Shown in pieces: positions 1 through 5,658 of a stretch of 6,814 nucleotides of DNA (its first letter is position 1; each line of letters begins with the position of its first letter). The notes beneath the pieces are model-generated. The model was not told the DNA's origin. It ran no database searches and worked only from the letters and a program-made list of their open reading frames with translations. A program made the position numbers and the translations under genes. The DNA is from a bacterium (lineage in GTDB: Bacteria; Patescibacteriota; Patescibacteriia; UBA1558; S5-K13), in NCBI GenBank assembly GCA_021106915.1, contig JAIOTH010000124.1, forward strand, positions 1 to 6,814, written 5' to 3'.

Positions 1-909
1 CTTAGGAGGAACCTTACATTCGTCGTCATTAGCTACTGGAGCTCTATTATTTTCTATAGTAATATAAACCGTGGCATACTCAGAATATTTTTCGCCATCA
101 TAAGCTCGATATTGAAATTTATCCTTACCCTCTTTAGAAGTTGGTTCATATACAAAAGTTCCATCTTTATCAAACTTTTGTAAAATTCCATATTCTAATT
201 TCAAAGGTAATTTTTCATCAAAAATAGCATATAATTTATCACCATCTTCATCTGTATCATTATCTAAAACGTTTTCTTTCAAAATTTCCTTATAAAAAGT
301 CGTAAACTCATCATCATTAGCAATAGGAGCATGATTACCTTCTACCGTAATATAAACCGTAGCGTACTCAGAATACTTTTCACCATCATAGGCTCGATAT
401 TGGAATTCATCTTCACCTTCTTTACCAAAAGATTCATACACAAAATGCCCATCTTCACCAAATTCATGTATAATGCCATATTTCAATTCAAAAGGCATTT
501 CTCCGTCAAAAATAGCATATAAATCGTCATTATTCTGATCTGTGTCATTATCTAAAACATTCTCAATTAAAATTTCCTTAAGAGGAATCTTATATTCGTC
601 ATCATTAGCCACTGGTGGATAATTATATTCTGGAGTTACTGTAATATAAACAGTAGCGTAATTAGAATATTTCTCGCCATCATAAGCTCGATACTGAAAC
701 TTATCTTTACCTTCTTTAGATGAAGCTTCATATAAAATGGTTCCATCTTCATTAAACTCGCGTAGAATTCCATATTCTAATTCTAGAGGTAATTTTTCAT
801 AAAAAATAGCCACTAAACCATCATTGTTTCTATCTATATCATTATTTAAAACATTAGCATTCAATAATTCCGAAGTTGTAACTTCAAATTTATCAGAAAC
901 AGCAGTTGG
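1..909 (-). repeat. In-frame tandem repeat array encoding Ig-like domains, period 288-294 bp
   Basis: Copies begin at Pro codons at 909, 615, 327 and 39 (minus strand). Copy 1 is 616-909 (98 codons), copies 2 and 3 are 328-615 and 40-327 (96 codons each), and copy 4 is cut off at 1-39. Copies 2 and 3 share about two thirds of their residues by hand alignment. The block FQYRAYDGEKYS-YATVYIT near the end of each copy is almost invariant, and this is also visible at DNA level. Each unit corresponds to one Ig-like domain. Copy 1 is the most diverged at its start (PTAVSDKFEV in place of PxANDDE), as expected for a junction with the pilin head. Confidence 0.9.
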
Positions 910-1464
910 CATATAATTATAATAATCTATCTCCCTCACAAAACCATCTTTGCTAACATAAATAAATTTCAAAAAACTACTGTTATTTTTTCCGTCACTT
1001 TCTGCTTGAGCAATATTAAATATTAAATTATAAGCAGTAATTGTATCGCCGATGCCACTAGCATGTTCTAAAAAAATAGTACCACTATTATCTGCTTCTC
1101 CCAGTCCCTTCGAAAAATTAATTTCATCATTAGGAATATCAGTCGATAAAGTAATTGCTGAGCCTACTTCCTCCAAACGATCATACTCCTGATTTCGAGT
1201 AGCATAAGAGTCCCCATGATAGGTCACAAAACTATGAGGCATAAATTTAATCCCATGCCCAAAATCATGATAACGAGCTTCTGCATTTTGTTTAGTAGTT
1301 CTAATTGCTTGAATTATGAAATCCTTAGTTGTAATTAACTGACTCTGACCTTGTAAATTACCATAGATTGGGATAGCTGTCATACCTAACAAAACAATTA
1401 TTCCAAAAACTATAAAAATTTCTATCACTGTAAATCCCCTACCTCTTTTCTTTAATATTTTCAT
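1..1464 (-). CDS. Large prepilin-like protein: pseudopilin head plus tandem Ig-like repeats, 3'-truncated by window edge
   Basis: The reading frame opens at the ATG at 1464 and stays open through base 1: 488 codons, no stop seen. The N-terminus is a type IV prepilin signal: a basic 10-residue leader ending KKRGRG, the cleavage site G|FTVIE with Glu at +5 of the mature protein, and a hydrophobic helix to about residue 33. Residues about 40-180 look like a GspH/FimT-type pseudopilin head (for example GDSYATRNQEYD and INFSKGLGEADNSGTI). From residue 186 there are tandem Ig-like repeats resembling Big_9/cadherin-like domains (PxANDD, NVLDNDTD, DGTFVYEP, YATVYIT). The Asp/Asn-rich turns suggest calcium binding. 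The only Cys (483) is in the last, incomplete copy. It is probably processed by a prepilin peptidase and incorporated as a minor or tip pilin with an extended adhesive stalk; this role is inferred. It lies 41 nt after pilC and has no Shine-Dalgarno sequence. Confidence 0.92.
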   Translation of the reverse strand, partial: MKILKKRGRGFTVIEIFIVFGIIVLLGMTAIPIYGNLQGQSQLITTKDFIIQAIRTTKQNAEARYHDFGHGIKFMPHSFVTYHGDSYATRNQEYDRLEEVGSAITLSTDIPNDEINFSKGLGEADNSGTIFLEHASGIGDTITAYNLIFNIAQAESDGKNNSSFLKFIYVSKDGFVREIDYYNYMPTAVSDKFEVTTSELLNANVLNNDIDRNNDGLVAIFYEKLPLELEYGILREFNEDGTILYEASSKEGKDKFQYRAYDGEKYSNYATVYITVTPEYNYPPVANDDEYKIPLKEILIENVLDNDTDQNNDDLYAIFDGEMPFELKYGIIHEFGEDGHFVYESFGKEGEDEFQYRAYDGEKYSEYATVYITVEGNHAPIANDDEFTTFYKEILKENVLDNDTDEDGDKLYAIFDEKLPLKLEYGILQKFDKDGTFVYEPTSKEGKDKFQYRAYDGEKYSEYATVYITIENNRAPVANDDECKVPPK

Positions 1465-1505
1465 AAATATAAAACTCAAAATTATTTAAAATTTACAAAT
1501 CTTAA

Positions 1506-2603
1506 TTATCTAATATTTCCTGTAATCTGATAAATTGGGGTAATAATTGATAGAGCCAAAAAAGCAACCACTAAACCAATAAAAATTAATAATATTGGCT
1601 CAATAGCTGTAGAAAGCGACTTAGTGGTATTATCAGCTTCTAACTCATAAAAATCTGCTAAAAATAAAAGCGATTCTTCTAATTTACCAGTTTCTTCACC
1701 CACGCTAATCATTCTGGTCACTAACTTAGGAAAATACTGCTCAAATTTAGCCAATTGAGTAGATAATCTAACTCCCTTACCTAGAGAATTAGAAATTTTA
1801 CTTAAAGCTTTTCGAAAATAATAATTATCAACAGTAATCTTAGTAACTTCTAAAGCCTCGTCAATATTTAAACCACTTTTTAATAAGGTACCTAAGGAAC
1901 GACAAAACCTAGCCAAATTAGACTGCTGAGTTAATTTTCCAATAATTGGAATCTTTAAAAGCATTCGATGGGTTACTGGTTGAGAAAATTTAGCTTTAGC
2001 TAACCAGACCATTAAAATAAAAAATCCTATTGATCCTGAAAAAAGAATAATAGCTTGCTCACGTACTAATGCCGAAAACCAAATTAAAGCTCGTGTAGAA
2101 AAAGGCAAATCCACTTTTAGACCTTCAAATAATGGCGTAATCTTAGGTAATACTAAAAAAGACATAGTAATACCTAAAATAAAAGTAGCTCCTAAAACTA
2201 CCGCCGGATAAAGCATAGCTCCTTTAATTTTCTCTTTTAATTGTCGTTCTTTTTCCAATTGTTCAGCAATATTAGTCAAATTTTCTTCTAAATTACCTGA
2301 TATCTCACCTGCCCCCACAATATTAACAAACATGCTCGAAAAAACTCTTTGATGCCTCTTAAAAGATTCTGCTAAAGATTGACCAGCATTAAGAGAAGAT
2401 AAAATCTTGCTTAAAACTTTTTTAAATTTGCCACTAGCTTGTTCCTTAGTAATTTCAATTGCCTCTACAATATTTAAACCAGCTTTCAGCATCACACTCA
2501 AATGCTTAGCAAAAATAGCTTTAGTTTTTAAATCAATTCCGCCGATAGAAACATCTAAATCTAAAATTGATTGTTTTTTCTGTTTTATTTTTCTTGTTTT
2601 CAT
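1506..2603 (-). CDS. pilC: Type IV pilus inner-membrane platform protein PilC (GspF family)
   Basis: This 365-residue polytopic protein forms the inner-membrane platform on which PilB works to add pilin subunits. Two T2SSF domains are visible, at about residues 29-152 and 230-353. They share repeated features: an FA(K)xLxxxLxxGLNIxEA-like start (31-49 and 232-250), and the GAGEISGNLEE and VGEETGKLEE motifs (97-107 and 301-310). Three hydrophobic segments (about 131-153, 184-203 and 334-357) give the usual three-helix topology. It is a little shorter than the roughly 400 residues of well-studied PilC proteins, mainly because the N-terminal cytoplasmic tail is short and Lys-rich. It begins at the ATG at 2603; an ATG five bases upstream (2608) is out of frame and stops after two codons. 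GGG abuts the start codon but is too close to act as a Shine-Dalgarno sequence. The stop is TAA, 41 nt before the prepilin gene. Confidence 0.96.
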   Translation of the reverse strand: MKTRKIKQKKQSILDLDVSIGGIDLKTKAIFAKHLSVMLKAGLNIVEAIEITKEQASGKFKKVLSKILSSLNAGQSLAESFKRHQRVFSSMFVNIVGAGEISGNLEENLTNIAEQLEKERQLKEKIKGAMLYPAVVLGATFILGITMSFLVLPKITPLFEGLKVDLPFSTRALIWFSALVREQAIILFSGSIGFFILMVWLAKAKFSQPVTHRMLLKIPIIGKLTQQSNLARFCRSLGTLLKSGLNIDEALEVTKITVDNYYFRKALSKISNSLGKGVRLSTQLAKFEQYFPKLVTRMISVGEETGKLEESLLFLADFYELEADNTTKSLSTAIEPILLIFIGLVVAFLALSIITPIYQITGNIR

Positions 2604-2695
2604 CCCATTAATAAAATTATTTTTTTATTTAAAAATTTGATTCATCCCTGCTGATAGACAGGCATTGGCATCATAAAATTAGTATCATTAGTATC
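2604..2695 (-). other. pilB-pilC intergenic gap with a 9-nt tandem duplication and a GC-richer patch
   Basis: This is the longest gap in the window (92 nt). Directly after the pilB TAG stop the minus strand reads GATACTAAT twice in tandem (2678-2695). Further on is a GC-richer patch containing the imperfect palindrome CCTGTCTATCAGCAGG (2647-2662), with a four-base stem plus one wobble pair. The rest, up to the pilC ATG, is nearly pure A/T. I see no convincing promoter and no terminator: the stem is short and no U-run follows directly. The patch may be a remnant of a dispersed palindromic repeat, or may fold as a weak mRNA hairpin between the two cistrons. Confidence 0.4.
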
Positions 2696-4381
2696 CTAAT
2701 CTCTAGCTACTCTTAAAACTTCTTCAATAGTAGTTATCCCATTTAAAACTTTTTCTAAACCATCTTCCAACATAGTCTTCATACCATCAGCTCTAGCCTG
2801 TTTCATGATCTCTCCACTAGAAACTTTTTTAACAATCAAATTCTTAATATCATCTGTCATTTCTAATAATTCAAAAATACCTACTCGTCCTGTATAACCT
2901 GTTCCCCCACAAATTGGACAACCCCTTCCTTTATAAAAATTTATTTTACCAATATCCTTACCTTTCATATCATGAAGAATTTTTTTGATATGTTTTTGGT
3001 AACTTAAAATTTTTTTCTGTTTTTGATCTAATTTATAAGAAACTCGACAAGCAGTACAAATTTTCCTGACCAATCTTTGAGCAATTATAACATTCACTGT
3101 CGAAGCTACTAAATAAGGTTCCACACCCATTTCAATTAATCTTGGTAAAGTAGTAGGAGCATCATTAGTATGTAAGGTTGATAAAACCAAATGACCAGTT
3201 AAAGCCGAATTAACAGCAATACCAGCCGTTTCCTTATCTCTAATTTCTCCTACCATAATAATGTCTGGATCCTGACGCACAATTGCTCTCAATCCCTTAG
3301 CAAAAGTTAAACTAGTCTTAGGATTAACCTGAATCTGACTAATTCCTTCAATATCATATTCTACTGGATCCTCAATAGTAGAAACATGCACTCTAGGTCT
3401 ATTCAAAATTTTTAATACAGCATATAAAGTAGTAGTTTTACCAGAACCAGTTGGTCCAGTTACTAAAATCATACCATGAGGACTTTTGACTACTTTCTGT
3501 ACAGTTTGTAAATTATTTCTATTAAAACCCAAATTTTCTAAATCAAATTGTCTATTTTGGGAAGACAATAAACGCATCACCATATTTTCACCCTCCACCA
3601 CTGGAACTGATGAAATTCGAACATCAATTACTTCATTAGCAACACTAAACCTCAACTTACCATCTTGAGCAGCTCGATGTTCATCTGTTCGCATTTTTCC
3701 CAAAATTTTAATCCGCCGTAAAATCAAATCATGTAAATCTTTTGGTAATTCTAAAACTTTATGCATTACCCCATCAATTCTAAATCGAACACCTATTTTA
3801 TCTCGATAAGGCTCAATGTGGATATCACTAGCTTTATTATGTTGACCATATTTTAAAATAGTATCTACAATCTCCACTATTAAATCATCTCTATCCTCTC
3901 GAGACAAAGTCTGATCTTTTAGTTCCCCTAACATTCTATCAAACTCTTCCTGTAAAGAACCTTTATAAAAATCGAGAGCTAATTTAAGATCCCTATCAGT
4001 TATAAAATTAACTAAAACTTTTAAACCAGACTTTTTTCTAATCAGATTAATTATTTCTAAATCTCCCGGATTAATCATTCCTACTTTTAGATTTTTTTCA
4101 TCCTTAAAAAAGGCAATAATTTTTCTAGAACGAGCAACTAATTCTGGAATTGTATGAAGAGCTTCTTCTTCTATTTTCTCATTTTTTAAATCTATAAAAG
4201 GAACATTAAAATATTCAGCTATAGCCTCTCCATATATTTCTTTAGTAAGAAGGTCATTATTGAATAAATAATCCAAAACTGACCCGCCTTCTTTTTTAAC
4301 ATAGTCTTCAGCTTTTTTTAAATCTTCCTTTGAAAGATAACTTTGATCCAAAAGAATTTTTTTTATTTTTTCTTCTTCCAT
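2696..4381 (-). CDS. pilB: Type IV pilus assembly (extension) ATPase PilB, GspE family
   Basis: This 561-residue protein is a full-length GspE/PilB-family hexameric ATPase that powers pilin polymerisation from the cytoplasmic face. The N-terminal MshEN/T2SSE_N-like region is about residues 1-135. The core has Arg-finger-region residues (DEHRAAQDG, 233-241), the Walker A GPTGSGKT (309-316), the Asp box TIEDPVEY (335-342), the Walker B DPDIIMVGEIRD (371-382, catalytic Glu379) and the His box TGHLVLSTLHTNDA (395-408). A tetracysteine zinc site follows: Cys442, Cys445, Cys488 and Cys491. That site and the N-terminal domain favour PilB over the retraction ATPase PilT, which lacks both. The N-terminal domain lacks clear RLGxxL motifs, so c-di-GMP binding is not predicted. 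It could instead be a GspE for a secretion system, but the prepilin and PilC context fits pili equally well. The ATG at 4381 follows an A-rich stretch without a Shine-Dalgarno sequence; the stop is TAG. Confidence 0.97.
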   Translation of the reverse strand: MEEEKIKKILLDQSYLSKEDLKKAEDYVKKEGGSVLDYLFNNDLLTKEIYGEAIAEYFNVPFIDLKNEKIEEEALHTIPELVARSRKIIAFFKDEKNLKVGMINPGDLEIINLIRKKSGLKVLVNFITDRDLKLALDFYKGSLQEEFDRMLGELKDQTLSREDRDDLIVEIVDTILKYGQHNKASDIHIEPYRDKIGVRFRIDGVMHKVLELPKDLHDLILRRIKILGKMRTDEHRAAQDGKLRFSVANEVIDVRISSVPVVEGENMVMRLLSSQNRQFDLENLGFNRNNLQTVQKVVKSPHGMILVTGPTGSGKTTTLYAVLKILNRPRVHVSTIEDPVEYDIEGISQIQVNPKTSLTFAKGLRAIVRQDPDIIMVGEIRDKETAGIAVNSALTGHLVLSTLHTNDAPTTLPRLIEMGVEPYLVASTVNVIIAQRLVRKICTACRVSYKLDQKQKKILSYQKHIKKILHDMKGKDIGKINFYKGRGCPICGGTGYTGRVGIFELLEMTDDIKNLIVKKVSSGEIMKQARADGMKTMLEDGLEKVLNGITTIEEVLRVARD

Positions 4382-4429
4382 TTATTTTTATTTTTATCGA
4401 AAATATTTAATTGATCTTAAATTTAAAAA

Positions 4430-4795
4430 TCAACCTACTATTTTTTTAACTTTTTTAATAATATCAGCGATTGAAATATTTGATTTTACTAAAAAATCTA
4501 GCACTCCCAAATCTTTAGCTTTTTTAATATCATCATCCTGACTTAAATTAGAAGTAATAATGACTTTAACTTTTTTCTTTTTTAACTTAGAAAATTCTTC
4601 TAAAAATCCGAAACCATCCATTTTAGGCATTACCAAATCTAAAAGAATTAAATCAATTTTTTGTTTTTTTACAATATCTAAAGCCTCTTGGCCGTTAAAA
4701 GCATTAAAAATTTCAAAACCAGATTTTTCCAATTTTAACTTTAACACCTTAGCCAGAGCTCTTTCATCTTCTACTACTAATATTTTTTTAGACAT
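4430..4795 (-). CDS. Stand-alone CheY/PilG-like response regulator receiver (third of three)
   Basis: This 121-residue receiver has no output domain. The acidic pocket is Glu9-Asp10 in LVVEDE. The phospho-acceptor is Asp53 in LILLDLVMPKMDG, the switch Thr81 is in VIITSN, and Lys104 is in FLVKSN. The closing helix is very Lys-rich (DIIKKVKKIVG). It lies directly before pilB (48-nt gap), the position that makes it the best candidate of the three for regulating pilus extension; this is inference only. The stop codon is TGA (4430-4432), the only TGA stop among the six gene ends in the window, and it shows that TGA is not read as Gly here. The ATG at 4795 has no Shine-Dalgarno sequence; the upstream bases are almost all A and T. 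Confidence 0.95.
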   Translation of the reverse strand: MSKKILVVEDERALAKVLKLKLEKSGFEIFNAFNGQEALDIVKKQKIDLILLDLVMPKMDGFGFLEEFSKLKKKKVKVIITSNLSQDDDIKKAKDLGVLDFLVKSNISIADIIKKVKKIVG

Positions 4796-4808
4796 ATAAT
4801 AGATACTA

Positions 4809-5183
4809 TTAACTTAATCTTTCTTTAACTTTTTTAACAATGTCTTCTAACTTCCAATCTGACTTCACTAAATAATCATGAACTCCTGATTGCATTCCTT
4901 CAATAGCTTTTTTACTATCATTTAAATTAGTTAATAAAATAACTGGTACTTTTTTACCCCATTGATCTTCTCTTAATTTACTAAGCATAGTCATTCCATC
5001 CATTTTCGGCATTACAATATCTAATAAAATTAAATCTGGTCTTTCTTTCAAGGACATACTTAAACCTTGTTTACCATTTCTAGCATTTAAAACATCAAAT
5101 CCTTCACTGCTAAATCTCTTAGATAGCACCTTAGCCATGGCTATTTCATCTTCAATAATTAAAATTTTCTTTTTTAAATTCAT
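4809..5183 (-). CDS. Stand-alone CheY/PilG-like response regulator receiver (second of three)
   Basis: This 124-residue protein is a complete receiver domain and nothing more. The acidic pocket is Glu11-Asp12 in LIIEDE. The phospho-acceptor is Asp55 in LILLDIVMPKMDG, with the classical MPxMDG loop. The switch Thr85 is in VILLTN and the conserved Lys107 is in YLVKSDW. With no DNA-binding or enzymatic output domain, it should work like CheY or PilG by binding a target protein when phosphorylated. It resembles the following receiver in its motifs (LILLD, VMPKMDG, LVKS, closing IIKKVK/IVKKVK helix), which suggests an older tandem duplication. It starts at the ATG at 5183, 11 nt after the previous gene, and ends with TAA 13 nt before the next. 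The likely phosphate donor is the kinase at 5659-6814; the target is unknown, and the pilus machinery is a guess from position. Confidence 0.95.
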   Translation of the reverse strand: MNLKKKILIIEDEIAMAKVLSKRFSSEGFDVLNARNGKQGLSMSLKERPDLILLDIVMPKMDGMTMLSKLREDQWGKKVPVILLTNLNDSKKAIEGMQSGVHDYLVKSDWKLEDIVKKVKERLS

Positions 5184-5194
5184 ATACTTAAAAA

Positions 5195-5590
5195 TTAATC
5201 TACACTTTTTAATTGTTTCTTAATATCTTCAATTATATCACCTAATTTAAAATCTGCCTTAACATAGTATTTATCTACTCCAAAACTAATATAAGATTTC
5301 ACTTTATCAGCACTAGCTGTATTCGACACTACAAAAACAGGAATTTTTTTCCATTTTTTATTATTTTTAACTTCAATAATAAAATCTAAACCATTTTTTT
5401 CTCCTAATAAATAATGATCTAGCCAAATTACATCTACTCTTTCTAATTCCAATAAAAGATTTAAAGCTTGTTCGACTTTACGAGCCGTCACAACTTTAAA
5501 AGAATGGTCATCTAATTTTCTTTTTATTGCTTCTTGCAATGGTATTTCATCCTCAATAACTAATATTATTTTATCGTCTTTATCAATCAT
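5195..5590 (-). CDS. Stand-alone response regulator receiver (first of three), divergent
   Basis: This 131-residue protein is a single CheY-like receiver domain with no output domain, so it probably acts by protein-protein contact once phosphorylated. The acidic pocket is Glu13-Asp14 in VIEDE. The predicted phospho-acceptor is Asp58 in VIWLDHYLLGEKNGLDF, the switch residue is Ser89 in VFVVSN, and the conserved Lys is Lys111 in YYVKAD. It differs from the next two receivers: the usual MPxMDG after the acceptor Asp is replaced by YLLGEKNG, and the switch position is Ser, not Thr. From memory, HYLLG-type receivers recur in Patescibacteria; I could not check this. The ATG at 5590 is used because the fold begins right after it and only AT-rich DNA precedes it; no Shine-Dalgarno sequence is present. 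The next receiver starts 11 nt after the TAA stop, which implies co-transcription. Confidence 0.93.
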   Translation of the reverse strand: MIDKDDKIILVIEDEIPLQEAIKRKLDDHSFKVVTARKVEQALNLLLELERVDVIWLDHYLLGEKNGLDFIIEVKNNKKWKKIPVFVVSNTASADKVKSYISFGVDKYYVKADFKLGDIIEDIKKQLKSVD

Positions 5591-5616
5591 AATTTTTTAG
5601 TTTAAATAGTAAAATT

Positions 5617-5622
5617 ATTATA
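5617..5622 (-). promoter_or_regulatory. Possible -10 element upstream of the first receiver gene
   Basis: A perfect TATAAT on the minus strand lies in the 68-nt gap after the kinase. It would put a transcription start about 20 nt before the ATG at 5590. The best -35 candidate at 17-nt spacing (TAGTTA, 5640-5645) matches the TTGACA consensus at only three of six positions. Such hexamers are cheap in AT-rich DNA, so this is only a candidate for separate expression of the receivers and pil genes from the kinase. Confidence 0.2.
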
Positions 5623-5658
5623 TTATTTTTTTAAAAAAATAACTAGATATATAAAAAA

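Noticed and set aside
331..522. Open frame of 63 codons on the plus strand
   Set aside because: It lies wholly antisense inside the Ig-repeat prepilin gene, shows no domain-like sequence, and is composed as expected from the complement of that gene.
2407..2640. Open frame of 77 codons on the plus strand, hydrophobic
   Set aside because: It is antisense to the start of pilC. Its hydrophobic, Phe-rich character is what the complement of Lys/Glu-rich AT-rich coding sequence gives.
2642..2674. Tiny open frame of 10 codons (MMPMPVYQQG) in the pilB-pilC gap
   Set aside because: It is too short to judge, has no ribosome binding site and no family resemblance; it arises by chance from the GC-richer patch.
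3486..3668. Open frame of 60 codons on the plus strand
   Set aside because: It is antisense to the conserved middle of pilB, with no recognisable motifs.
3972..4381. c-di-GMP binding by the PilB N-terminal MshEN-like domain
   Set aside because: The domain is recognisable (for example LLTKEIYGEAIAEYFNVPFIDL-like spacing at residues 44-65), but the RLGxxL motifs needed for ligand binding are not evident.
4430..4432. Recoding of TGA as glycine (as in Gracilibacteria/Absconditabacteria)
   Set aside because: TGA ends the third receiver at the expected place after KKIVG, and none of the seven reading frames has an in-frame TGA; Gly is encoded by GGN throughout.
4560..4799. Open frame of 79 codons on the plus strand
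   Set aside because: It is antisense to the third receiver gene, whose motifs are complete and clearly the real coding sequence.
5623..5642. Perfect 20-nt A/T palindrome (TTA-T7-A7-TAA) between the kinase and the first receiver, considered as a terminator
   Set aside because: It has no G:C pairs and no loop, so it would be a very unstable hairpin; such palindromes arise easily in AT-only spacers.
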